A stretch of 37,779 nt of DNA from an uncultured Alphaproteobacteria bacterium (GTDB taxonomy: Bacteria > Pseudomonadota > Alphaproteobacteria > Caulobacterales > Aquidulcibacteraceae). Location: contig CADEDG010000014.1 in the NCBI GenBank assembly GCA_902826035.1, positions 1 to 37,779 on the forward strand, given 5' to 3'. A program made the translations under genes and the position numbers. Below, piece after piece: positions 25,705 through 32,870 of the stretch (positions are counted from its first letter, which is position 1; each line of letters opens with the position of its first letter). The notes under the pieces were generated by a model. That model was given only the letters and a program-made list of their open reading frames with translations. It made no database searches and was not told where the DNA came from.

Positions 25705-26184
25705 TTGCCCGAAGACCTCGATCAGACAGATGCGCAGATTCTCGACCTGCTGCAGCAGGACGCGGGGCTCTCCATTGCCGACATCGCCGACCGCGTCGGG
25801 CTCTCATCTTCGCCGGCCTGGCGCCGGATCGAGCGCTTGAAAAAGATGGGCGTTGTCCTGCGACAGGTTACGTTGCTCGATCCTGAAAAGCTTGGCCTGA
25901 AGTTCGAGGTCATCGCATCGGTGAAGCTGCAATTGCCGACCCGAGAAAATTTGGAGAAGTTCGAGGCCGCCGCCGCCGGTTGGCCGGAGATCGTCGATTG
26001 CGTCACTGTCACCGGCGCCGTGGACTATATGCTGCGCCTGGTCACCCGCGATATCCATGCTTACGATGATTTCCTGCGCGACAAGATGCTGGCGTCCGGG
26101 CTTGTTTCCGACGTGCAGTCGCGCATCGTCATCCGCGTCTCCAAACGCACGACGGCGGCGCCCATCGCGCTCGCCAATATTTGA
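25705..26184 (+). CDS. Lrp/AsnC family transcriptional regulator
   Basis: 159 residues from a TTG at 25705, with GGGAGGGAC just upstream. The N-terminal helix-turn-helix is LDQTDAQILDLLQQDAGLSI to SSPAWRRIERLKKMGVV; the C-terminal RAM/AsnC ligand domain has VTGAVDYMLRLVTRDIHAYDD. Members usually sense amino acids and act as dimers or octamers. The gene lies 9 nt before a TetR gene and close to the paa cluster and the aromatic aminotransferase, so an aromatic amino acid ligand is plausible but inferred. About 170 nt upstream, to the tRNA, hold no other gene. Confidence 0.92.
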   Translation: MPEDLDQTDAQILDLLQQDAGLSIADIADRVGLSSSPAWRRIERLKKMGVVLRQVTLLDPEKLGLKFEVIASVKLQLPTRENLEKFEAAAAGWPEIVDCVTVTGAVDYMLRLVTRDIHAYDDFLRDKMLASGLVSDVQSRIVIRVSKRTTAAPIALANI

Positions 26185-26193
26185 GGTCGGGAC

Positions 26194-26793
26194 GTGGCGC
26201 GTACGCAGGCCGCCAATTACGATCTGCGGCGCGAGGCGATCGTTGCAACCGCGGCGGCGCTGTTTGCCCGCGACGGCTTCAGTGGCGCGTCGTTGGCCGA
26301 TATCGCCAAACGCGGCAAGATTTCGAAATCGCTGCTCTACCATTATTTTCCGTCGAAGGAGGACATCCTCTACGAGGTCATGATCAGCCATGTGAGCGGG
26401 CTCGAGGCGGCGGCCCGCGATGTCGCCGCGACAAGCGCTGCGCCAGAACGCAAGCTTCGCGAATTGGCGCATCGCTTCATGACGCTCTATGTTGGCGCCG
26501 CCGATCGCCACAAAGTTCTGCTAAACGATCTCGATCGGTTGCCGCAGAAGCGGCGCGCTGAGATCGTCGCCGTGCAACGCGGCCTGATCGAGATCGTGCG
26601 CAAGCTCATGATCGAGATCGAGCCCTCTTTGAAGAAGAAGAGCGGACAGGGGTTCGCCGCCGCTATGCTGTTCTTCGGCATGATCAATTGGACCCACACC
26701 TGGTTCAACCCGAAAGGCGCGGTCAGTGCGGGAGCATTGGCGGAAATGGCGGCGGACCTAATCGTGGGCGGCTTGGCGAAGGCTGGGGAGTGA
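26194..26793 (+). CDS. TetR/AcrR family regulator, candidate PaaR
   Basis: 199 residues from a GTG at 26194, with GAGG upstream. The helix-turn-helix is classic TetR: FARDGFSGASLADIAKRGKI then SLLYHYFPSKEDIL. The C-terminal ligand domain includes FFGMINWTHTWFNP, typical of TetR proteins that bind acyl-CoA-like or aromatic ligands. TetR-type PaaR regulators repress paa genes and are released by phenylacetyl-CoA. This gene lies next to the paa cluster, and an inverted repeat of the right kind overlaps the paaA promoter at 31432-31443. The PaaR identity is therefore a reasoned inference, not proven. Confidence 0.8.
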   Translation: MARTQAANYDLRREAIVATAAALFARDGFSGASLADIAKRGKISKSLLYHYFPSKEDILYEVMISHVSGLEAAARDVAATSAAPERKLRELAHRFMTLYVGAADRHKVLLNDLDRLPQKRRAEIVAVQRGLIEIVRKLMIEIEPSLKKKSGQGFAAAMLFFGMINWTHTWFNPKGAVSAGALAEMAADLIVGGLAKAGE

Positions 26794-26812
26794 GGGCGCC
26801 TCAGGCGGAATG

Positions 26813-27670
26813 TTATCCCAAAGCGATCCAGCTGCGTTGTTGTGCGGGGTCGAGCGTAATGATGAGCCGGTGCAGCACCTCCATGCCGATGGTCACGAAC
26901 GGCAGGCCGTCAATGAACTCGACATTGGGGTCCGTCAGCGTGAGCGGCCCGATCTGGATCTGACCCACCAACTGGGCGCGATAGCGGGCATGCTCGCCAT
27001 CGACGAAGCCGACAACGCCAATCCGTTCCGGTGCCGCCGCCAACGAGAGCGTCGACGCCATGGCGTAGGGAAATGTCACCGCACCGGGTGCGCCGGTGTC
27101 TATGAACGCAGGGAGCGTCTGGCCCGCGACGGCCAACTGCAGGGAAGGCAGGGCGCGCGCCGATTCGCCGGCATAGGGCGTGGCGTTGGCCGTAGGGGTC
27201 TGGGCCCTAGTCTTGATCCGGACAACGCTGTCGGCGAAGTCGAACTCCACCAACCGGCCGGCGAACGCATTCGGGCTCAATACGCCCACGTGAGCCCTCG
27301 GCGGGCCTGGGATTGCGGCCAAAGAAACGTCAGCCATGGCGACGTCGCCGACGCGCATCGCTGGCACGGTGGTGAGAAAACCTTCAAGCGGCGTTCCTCC
27401 CGCGGGGCTGCCTATGAGCACCGGTTGCTGCTCGGGCAGGCCAAGCGCGCGGGCGCGGTCGATGCTGATCACGGAACCCCCAGCGCCGGTGTCAAACACC
27501 CAGGCCTCTGGCGCAGTATTGCCGATGCGAACCGAGACAGTCGGGCGTGGGCCCGAGAGATCGAGCGGAATAGCAATTTCTTCGTTGGCGGCCGAAGGCG
27601 CGCTGGCGCACGCCGCCAAAGGTAGGATGAGCGCCCCGGCAAACGTAATCAGCACAGCGTACGATTTCAT
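26813..27670 (-). CDS. retropepsin-like aspartyl protease lipoprotein
   Basis: 285 residues from ATG 27670, with AAGGGGAG upstream. The lipobox LAAC (LPLAACASAP) makes it a probable periplasm-facing lipoprotein. Two D-T-G motifs (VFDTGAGGSVI and FIDTGAPGAV) mark the two lobes of an aspartyl protease fold in one chain, so it need not dimerise. It lies between the TetR gene and paaE on the opposite strand to the former, with an unrelated product. Activity is plausible because both catalytic Asp residues are intact. No substrate is known. Confidence 0.8.
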   Translation of the reverse strand: MKSYAVLITFAGALILPLAACASAPSAANEEIAIPLDLSGPRPTVSVRIGNTAPEAWVFDTGAGGSVISIDRARALGLPEQQPVLIGSPAGGTPLEGFLTTVPAMRVGDVAMADVSLAAIPGPPRAHVGVLSPNAFAGRLVEFDFADSVVRIKTRAQTPTANATPYAGESARALPSLQLAVAGQTLPAFIDTGAPGAVTFPYAMASTLSLAAAPERIGVVGFVDGEHARYRAQLVGQIQIGPLTLTDPNVEFIDGLPFVTIGMEVLHRLIITLDPAQQRSWIALG

Positions 27671-27746
27671 TGGGCTCCCCTTGCTCGACGCGGGGGTGCT
27701 ACGACGATTGCGTTGCAAGCGTGTTGCTGAATTATTTCAGTGGTGA

Positions 27747-28823
27747 CTAAGTGTCGTAAGTGAGCGCTACCCCCTCGCTCACCGGCGTCGCCTGACAAGT
27801 GAGCACATAGCCCTCGGCGAGTTCAGCCTCCGAGAGCCCATAATTCACCTTCATCTCGACTCGTCCCGCGGTCACCTTGGCGCGGCAGGTGGCGCACACC
27901 CCGCCCTTGCAGGCGAACGGCGCAGGTAGGCCGGCGGCGCGGACGTTGTCGAGAATGGATTTGTTGGCAGGATCGAAAGTCACGTTCACACGCCGACCGT
28001 TGAGCATGACGCTCATTTTCAGCCCGGCGGCCTTCTCCTCGAGCGCGCGTGCAGCGGCGGCTTGCGTGGCGGAAAGCTCTGCGGTGGTGAAACGCTCGAT
28101 CAGGATATTGTTCTTGGCGGAGCCGTGTGCGGCAAGCGCCGCTTCAATGGCCTCCATCATCGGACCTGGCCCGCAGATGAAGAACGCATCGACGTTCGTA
28201 GGCGTGATCAGCGTGCTCAGAATGTCATCGCTTTTTTCGCGATCGAGGCGGCCATTGAAGATCGCGACTTCTTCCTCCTCGTCTTCAAGGAAATGAAACA
28301 CCTGGAGGCGGTCGATGTAACGATCCTTGAGGCCAGCTAGTTCCTCAAGGAACATGATCCCGGCAGAAGTTCGGTTGCCGTAGCAGAGCGTGAATCGCGA
28401 ATGGGGCTCGATCTCGAGCGCGGCTTTGATGAGCGAAAGAATGGGCGTGATGCCGGAGCCGCCTGCGAACGCCACGTAATGATTGTTAGCGCCGGCGTCG
28501 AAGCTCCTGGTGAAGCTGCCATGCGGCGCCATGGCATCGAGCGTATCGCCGGCCTTCAGTTCTTCGTTGGCCCAGGTGGAGAAAACGCCGCCGGCAATTT
28601 TCTTGACGCCAATTTTCAGCACGCCCTCGCTTGGCGAAACGCAAAGCGAATAATTGCGTCTCACCTCCTCGCCATTGAACTCGCGACGAAGGGTTAGATG
28701 TTGACCCGGCTTGAACTGAAATTTCGCAGCGACGCCTTTTGCCGGCTCCAGGCGGATGGAAACCGCATCGGGCGTCTCGCGCAGCACTTCGACAACACGG
28801 AGCTTATGAAATTCGTGGCTCAT
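27747..28823 (-). CDS. paaE: phenylacetyl-CoA epoxidase reductase subunit
   Basis: 358 residues. PaaE passes electrons from NADPH to the PaaA di-iron site. The ferredoxin-reductase half has RRNYSL (FAD, residues 55-60) and GSGITPILS (NAD(P), 123-130). The C-terminal plant-type 2Fe-2S domain has Cys305, Cys310, Cys313 and Cys343. ATG 28823 overlaps the paaD stop by 1 nt (TGATG), showing translational coupling. Length matches the E. coli protein. It is the last gene of the paa operon; the 76 nt after it hold only a short CTGAA/TTCAG hairpin and no strong terminator. Confidence 0.95.
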   Translation of the reverse strand: MSHEFHKLRVVEVLRETPDAVSIRLEPAKGVAAKFQFKPGQHLTLRREFNGEEVRRNYSLCVSPSEGVLKIGVKKIAGGVFSTWANEELKAGDTLDAMAPHGSFTRSFDAGANNHYVAFAGGSGITPILSLIKAALEIEPHSRFTLCYGNRTSAGIMFLEELAGLKDRYIDRLQVFHFLEDEEEEVAIFNGRLDREKSDDILSTLITPTNVDAFFICGPGPMMEAIEAALAAHGSAKNNILIERFTTAELSATQAAAARALEEKAAGLKMSVMLNGRRVNVTFDPANKSILDNVRAAGLPAPFACKGGVCATCRAKVTAGRVEMKVNYGLSEAELAEGYVLTCQATPVSEGVALTYDT

Positions 28824-29386
28824 CAGTGGCACTTGAACCGGTCGAACGGTTCCGCGCACGCGTTGCAGCGCCATAGCGCCTTGCAGGGTGTGGAGCCGAA
28901 GCGGGAGATTTCCGCGGTGTTCATCGATCCGCAACGCGGGCATTGCGCGTGCGTATCGTTGCGCAGCGACGCGCTTACCGCGCCCCTTGGTGGAGGCGCG
29001 ATGCCGTAGGCGCGCAACTTCTCGTGGCCTTCGTCGCTGATCCAATCGCTCGTCCAAGGCGGCGAGAGCGTCGTTTCTATACGCACATGCCGAAACCCGG
29101 CTTCATCGAGCGCATTGCGGATGGATTGTTCGATGAAGTGTGTCGCCGGGCACCCGGAATAGGTCGGTGTGATGATGACGCAATCATCTCGCACCGCGCG
29201 CACGATGCCGAGATCGACGATGGAGATCGCGGGGATTTCGGGGTCGGGGATTGTTGCAAGGAGCGCGCGAATATCTTGGACCGCCGGCGTCTCGCCGGCG
29301 CAGGTGTTGCAATCCCCCAGAGGGGTGCTGGTTGAAGCACTGGCGCCGGCGGGGACGCCGGCGGTCCAAGATATTCGCGCGCTCAC
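28823..29386 (-). CDS. paaD: phenylacetyl-CoA epoxidase maturation protein, extended N-terminus
   Basis: 187 residues from a GTG at 29386 that overlaps the paaC stop by 4 nt (GTGA). PaaD belongs to the MIP18/SufT-like group and helps assemble the epoxidase. The DUF59 domain is ALLATIPDPEIPAISIVDLG onward with YSGCPAT (Cys79); the C-terminal metal knuckle has Cys149, Cys152, Cys174 and Cys177. Residues about 7-38 (WTAGVPAGASAS to GETPAVQ) are encoded by a 96-nt palindromic element and have no counterpart in the family. No ATG, GTG or TTG occurs in frame after the element before the conserved domain, so the element must be translated. Without it the protein would have about 155 residues, near normal size. 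Confidence 0.9.
   Translation of the reverse strand: MSARISWTAGVPAGASASTSTPLGDCNTCAGETPAVQDIRALLATIPDPEIPAISIVDLGIVRAVRDDCVIITPTYSGCPATHFIEQSIRNALDEAGFRHVRIETTLSPPWTSDWISDEGHEKLRAYGIAPPPRGAVSASLRNDTHAQCPRCGSMNTAEISRFGSTPCKALWRCNACAEPFDRFKCH
29275..29370. repeat. palindromic element in the 5' end of paaD
   Basis: 96 nt bounded by CTTGGACCGCCGGCG at 29275-29289 and its reverse complement ending at 29370. The inverted identity continues outward into GAGCGCGCGAATAT/ATATTCGCGCGCTC (29261-29274 and 29371-29384), so each arm is about 40 nt with few mismatches. If the element and one ATAT are removed, the remaining flank is itself a palindrome, so ATAT may be a target duplication. It lies within the overlapped paaC-paaD junction and keeps the paaD frame open. 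Confidence 0.85.
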
Positions 29387-30117
29387 CACACCGCTCCCGG
29401 ATAGGCTCGCTGCAAAAACTGCATCTGACTCAGAAGATGTCCGAGGTGCTCCGTGTGATGGCCGCGGCGTCCGCCTAGTACCGGACGGCGCGGGGCAGGG
29501 CGCGCAAGCGTTCCCTCCGCCAACACGGCATCGACGCGGCGATCCCACTCCACACGCAGCGTGGACTTGTCGACGCCGACGCGTTCCTTCGCGAGCTTCA
29601 TCTCAAGCTCGTCCATCTCGAACAATTCATCAACAAACCGCCACATCCAGTCGAGGGCCGCCTCGATGCGAGTTTTGCTCTCCTCCGTGCCATCGCCAAG
29701 GCGGACAACCCAATCGCTCGCGAGCTGGCGATGGTAGGCGACTTCCTTCACCGCCTTCGCGGCGATCGCCGCGAGGCGCTCATCCTTGGAGGAGGTCAGC
29801 GCTTGGAGGTGCAGCTCTTGGAAAGTCGAAAACAGAAACTGCCGCGCTATGGTTTGCGCGAAATCGCCATTTGGCTGCTCGACCAGCAGGCAATTGCTGA
29901 AATCGAGAGCGTCGCGGTGGAACGCGAGTTGGTCGGAATCGCCCGCGACGCCAAGGAAATGGGTCGCCTGGCCGATTAGGTCGAGCGCGAGATTGGCCAG
30001 GGAGAGATCGACTTCAATGGTCGGCGCATGCCCGCACCATTCCGAAAGCCGCTGGCCGAGGATCAGAGCATCGTCTCCGAGGCGGGTCGCGTAGGCGGAA
30101 ACCTCTGCTTTAGTCAT
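29383..30117 (-). CDS. paaC: phenylacetyl-CoA epoxidase structural subunit
   Basis: 244 residues. PaaC is the non-catalytic partner of PaaA in the PaaABCE epoxidase, with a ferritin-like fold that has lost its iron site. It contains GDDALILGQRLSEWCGHAP, DLIGQATHFLG, EVAYHRQLASDW and the conserved end LQRAYPGAVW. The ATG at 30117 overlaps the paaB stop by 1 nt. The end at TGA 29383-29385 is intact even though a palindromic element starts right there on the paaD side. Cytosolic. Confidence 0.95.
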   Translation of the reverse strand: MTKAEVSAYATRLGDDALILGQRLSEWCGHAPTIEVDLSLANLALDLIGQATHFLGVAGDSDQLAFHRDALDFSNCLLVEQPNGDFAQTIARQFLFSTFQELHLQALTSSKDERLAAIAAKAVKEVAYHRQLASDWVVRLGDGTEESKTRIEAALDWMWRFVDELFEMDELEMKLAKERVGVDKSTLRVEWDRRVDAVLAEGTLARPAPRRPVLGGRRGHHTEHLGHLLSQMQFLQRAYPGAVW

Positions 30118-30398
30118 CAGATGTGCTTCACGTGATCGGGGATCGAATAGAAAGTCGGGTGGCGGTAGATTTTATCTTCCGCCGGTTCGAACAGCGGCCC
30201 CGCATCGGCTGGATCTGAAGAAACGATCTGCGCCGATGGCAGCACCCACAGGCTCACCCCCTCCATGCGCCGCGTGTAGGTGTCGCGCGCGTGCTCCAGC
30301 GCCATCTTGGCATCGGCGGCGTGAACGCTGCCGGCGTGGCGATGTGAAAGCCCGCCCTTGGTGCGGATGAACACTTCCCAGAGGGGCCAGTCTTTCAT
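30117..30398 (-). CDS. paaB: phenylacetyl-CoA epoxidase subunit B
   Basis: 93 residues, the normal size. PaaB is a small bridging subunit that organises PaaAC heterodimers. Family features: WPLWEVFIRTKGGLSHRHAG near the N-terminus, ARDTYTRRMEGVSLWVLPS and the C-terminal FYSIPDHVKHI. It starts 3 nt after the paaA stop and its TGA overlaps the paaC ATG, so the whole block is co-translated. Confidence 0.96.
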   Translation of the reverse strand: MKDWPLWEVFIRTKGGLSHRHAGSVHAADAKMALEHARDTYTRRMEGVSLWVLPSAQIVSSDPADAGPLFEPAEDKIYRHPTFYSIPDHVKHI

Positions 30399-30401
30399 GT
30401 C

Positions 30402-31400
30402 TTACTCCGCCGCTATCTTCGCCGCCGCGCGCTTGGCTGCATGCGCTGCGGCAGCATCGCGCACCCAGGCGCCGTCTTCCCACGCCTTCACGCGCGCCTG
30501 CATGCGCTCCTTCGCGACCTGCCCTTCGCCTCTCACAACCGCGTAGAATTCTTCCCAGTCGATCTCGCCGAAATCGTAGTGTCCGCGCGCCTCGTTCCAT
30601 CTGAGCGCGGCATCGGGGACTGTTAGCCCGATCGCTTCCGCTTGTGGGACGGTCACGTCCACGAATTTTTGCCGCAATTCGTCGTTGGTTTCGCGCTTGA
30701 TGCGCCAGCGTATGCTCTGCTCGGTATTCGGCGACTTATCGTCGGGCGGTCCGAACATCATCAGCGACGGCCACCACCAGCGGTTCAGAGCATCCTGCGC
30801 CATTCGCTTTTGCTCTTTGCTCCCAGCGCACAGCGCCATCGTCAATTCGTAGCCTTGGCGCTGGTGGAAGCTTTCTTCCTTGCACACGCGCACCATGGCG
30901 CGCGCGTAGGGGCCATAGCTCGTGCGCTGCAGCGGCACTTGGTTCATAATCGCTGCGCCATCGACGAGCCAACCAATCGCGCCGATGTCGGCCCAGGTCA
31001 AAGTCGGATAATTGAAGATGGTCGAGTACTTGGCCTTGCCCGAATGCAGCGCCTCGATCATCTGCTCGCGCGACGTGCCAAGCGTCTCGGCGGCCGAGTA
31101 AAGGTAAAGCCCGTGGCCGCCTTCGTCTTGAACTTTCGCCAACAATATCGCCTTGCGTCGCAGGCTCGGCGCGCGCGTGATCCAATTGCCCTCCGGCAGC
31201 ATGCCGACGATTTCCGAATGCGCATGCTGAGAAATCTGCCGCACTAAAGTGCGGCGGTAAGCCTCCGGCATCCAATCCTTCGGCTCGATGAACTCGTCAT
31301 TGGCCACGCGCGCCTCGAAGGCGGCGAGCAGTGCTGGATCCTCGACTGTTTGCGGCGCGGGTTGCTTCTTGTCCTTGCCGGAAAGGTCTGTGGTGTACAT
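30402..31400 (-). CDS. paaA: phenylacetyl-CoA epoxidase catalytic subunit
   Basis: 332 residues from ATG 31400, with GGAG upstream. PaaA carries the di-iron centre that inserts oxygen into the aromatic ring of phenylacetyl-CoA to make the 1,2-epoxide. Two E-x-x-H iron motifs are intact: Glu93/His96 (QDEGGHG) and Glu176/His179 (EESFHQ); Glu63 is another likely ligand. [13 protein letters not shown] is a strong family stretch. The first gene of the epoxidase block, it has its own candidate promoter/operator at 31417-31445. Confidence 0.97.
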   Translation of the reverse strand: MYTTDLSGKDKKQPAPQTVEDPALLAAFEARVANDEFIEPKDWMPEAYRRTLVRQISQHAHSEIVGMLPEGNWITRAPSLRRKAILLAKVQDEGGHGLYLYSAAETLGTSREQMIEALHSGKAKYSTIFNYPTLTWADIGAIGWLVDGAAIMNQVPLQRTSYGPYARAMVRVCKEESFHQRQGYELTMALCAGSKEQKRMAQDALNRWWWPSLMMFGPPDDKSPNTEQSIRWRIKRETNDELRQKFVDVTVPQAEAIGLTVPDAALRWNEARGHYDFGEIDWEEFYAVVRGEGQVAKERMQARVKAWEDGAWVRDAAAAHAAKRAAAKIAAE

Positions 31401-31416
31401 GGGGACTCCGGCGGAG

Positions 31417-31445
31417 AGATTAGGATAACCCGACCGAGCGGTCAA
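31417..31445 (-). promoter_or_regulatory. candidate paaA promoter with overlapping operator
   Basis: Read on the minus strand, TTGACC (31445-31440) and TAATCT (31422-31417) are separated by exactly 17 nt, as in a sigma-70-type promoter. Between them GACCG-AG-CGGTC (31432-31443) is a perfect inverted repeat with a 2-nt centre, the shape of a TetR operator. The nearby TetR regulator is the obvious candidate. The predicted start would give a very short leader ending in GGAG before the paaA ATG. Confidence 0.45.
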
Positions 31446-31877
31446 TTAATTCATTTCGACGACCGCCCCGCCGATGGTGCGGGAAAGCCCTGTAAATTCA
31501 GCAATAACGCCACCGTCTGCGGTGCGGACGCCAACTTGGTATACGCCGGACCGGCCCGCGCGCGAGGCCTCACGTGCTTCCGCGATCAGAAAGTCGCCCT
31601 CACGCGCCTGCGCCAGAAACGCGATGCTTGCTTGCTGCGCCACGGTCGCTTCGTTGCGGGAATTGCAGGCGTAAGCAAAGGCGGTGTCGGCGAGCGCGAA
31701 GATCATGCCGCCGTGTGCGATGCGATGGCCGTTGAGCATGTCAGCGTGCACAGTCATGGAGATGCGTGCGTAGCCCTCGCCCGCCTCCTCGATGGCGATT
31801 CCCCAAGTTGGACCCGTGCCTTCGCGCGCAAGCATCGTCTCGGCGACGTACCTGGCCAGTGCATCCGCTTCACTCAT
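31446..31877 (-). CDS. paaI: hotdog-fold phenylacetyl-CoA thioesterase
   Basis: 143 residues from ATG 31877, with GAGGGT upstream. PaaI hydrolyses stalled acyl-CoA intermediates of the pathway, preferring hydroxylated phenylacetyl-CoA. The hotdog motif HGGMIFALADTAFAYACN contains the catalytic Asp region; GHRIAHGGM is diagnostic. It lies 45 nt before paaA with the candidate promoter between, and is divergent from paaG. Confidence 0.93.
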   Translation of the reverse strand: MSEADALARYVAETMLAREGTGPTWGIAIEEAGEGYARISMTVHADMLNGHRIAHGGMIFALADTAFAYACNSRNEATVAQQASIAFLAQAREGDFLIAEAREASRAGRSGVYQVGVRTADGGVIAEFTGLSRTIGGAVVEMN

Positions 31878-31943
31878 CGTTACCCTCAATTGACCGCACG
31901 CAGCTTCTATCATAGGCCGAACGCGAACGTGGAGGCGAATACG
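31878..31943. promoter_or_regulatory. paaI/paaG divergent intergenic region
   Basis: 66 nt shared by two divergent genes. At 31888-31897 it contains AATTGACCGC, which repeats exactly the half-site plus -35-like sequence seen before paaA on the other strand (31447-31438). The second half of the palindrome is missing here. GGAGG at 31931-31935 is the paaG ribosome site. I see no convincing -10. Confidence 0.35.
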
Positions 31944-32732
31944 ATGGATTTCGAGGCTATTCTGCTCGACATCGGCGGTGGCGTCGCGCGGTTGACGCTG
32001 AACCGTCCCGATCGCCTGAACAGCTTCACCATGCAGATGCACGACGAGGTCTCGCGCGCGCTGGAGGCGGTGTCAAAGAGTGATGCGCGCGTATTGGTGC
32101 TGACCGGCGCGGGCAGGGGATTTTGCGCCGGTCAGGATTTGTCGGATCGCTCGGTCACGCCTGGCGGCGATGGCGTCGATCTCGGGGAATCGCTGGAGAA
32201 GCGCTACAATCCGCTGGTGAGCCGATTGGCGACGATCGAGATGCCGGTGATCTGTGCGGTGAATGGCGTCGCTGCCGGCGCGGGCGCCAACCTTGCATTG
32301 GCGTGCGATATCGTGATCGCGGCGCGAAGCGCGAAATTCATCCAGAGTTTTGCCAATATCGGCCTCATCCCGGACTCTGGCGGCACTTGGAATTTGCCAC
32401 GCCTTGCGGGCCAAGCGCGGGCCATGGGCCTGGCCTTAACCGGCGAACCTCTCAGCGCCGAGCGCGCTGAGGCGTGGGGCATGATCTGGAAGTGCGTCGA
32501 TGACGAGAAGCTGGCGGATGAGTTCAGCGCGCTCGCCGCAAAATTTGCCGCCGCGCCCACCAAGGGGCTCGCCGCAACCAAGAAACTCATCCGCGAGAGC
32601 AGCGCGCGCACATTCGAGGCACAGCTCGAAATCGAGCGCGATGCCCAGCGCGCACTCGGCCGCACTCATGACTACAAAGAAGGCGTCGCCGCGTTTATGG
32701 AGAAAAGGCCGGCGAAGTTCTTGGGGAACTAA
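31944..32732 (+). CDS. paaG: 1,2-epoxyphenylacetyl-CoA isomerase
   Basis: 262 residues, the typical PaaG length. ATG 31944 follows GGAGG by 8 nt. It is a crotonase-fold enzyme that turns the ring-1,2-epoxide into oxepin-CoA and also moves double bonds in later intermediates. Oxyanion-hole stretches FCAGQDL (60-66) and AAGAGANL (110-117) and catalytic Asp144 in GLIPDSGGTW are intact; the latter motif separates PaaG from ordinary enoyl-CoA hydratases. It is followed by paaZ after a repeat-filled gap of 138 nt. Confidence 0.93.
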   Translation: MDFEAILLDIGGGVARLTLNRPDRLNSFTMQMHDEVSRALEAVSKSDARVLVLTGAGRGFCAGQDLSDRSVTPGGDGVDLGESLEKRYNPLVSRLATIEMPVICAVNGVAAGAGANLALACDIVIAARSAKFIQSFANIGLIPDSGGTWNLPRLAGQARAMGLALTGEPLSAERAEAWGMIWKCVDDEKLADEFSALAAKFAAAPTKGLAATKKLIRESSARTFEAQLEIERDAQRALGRTHDYKEGVAAFMEKRPAKFLGN

Positions 32733-32752
32733 CGTGCTTGCTCTGTCGAGTG

Positions 32753-32862
32753 CTCCGTCATCCCGGGCACGCGAAGCGTGACCCGGGACCCAGGGGATCG
32801 TAGAGCTGGATGGTAGCCCATGGGTTCCGGGTTCCGCCTAGGCGGCCCCGGAATGACGGAGA
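32753..32862. repeat. intergenic palindromic repeat between paaG and paaZ
   Basis: About 110 nt with imperfect inverted arms: CTCCGTCATCCCGGG on the left and CCCCGGAATGACGGAG on the right, plus inner ACCCGGGACCCA/TGGGTTCCGGGT. Each arm can fold on itself (CCCGGG...CCCGGG around 32763-32788). Repeats starting GTCATCCCGGG are widespread in alphaproteobacterial genomes. The right end contributes ACGGAG, a good Shine-Dalgarno sequence 9 nt before the paaZ ATG. Confidence 0.85.
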
Positions 32863-32870
32863 TTGAGTGG

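Noticed and set aside
26813..27670. Aspartyl protease lipoprotein as a functional member of the paa pathway
   Set aside because: It lies between the regulator and paaE only by position; it has an export signal and no link to a cytosolic CoA pathway.
29275..29370. Palindrome at paaC-paaD read as a rho-independent terminator
   Set aside because: No T-tract follows on either strand, the genes are overlapped and coupled, and the same termini recur inside the E2 coding region.
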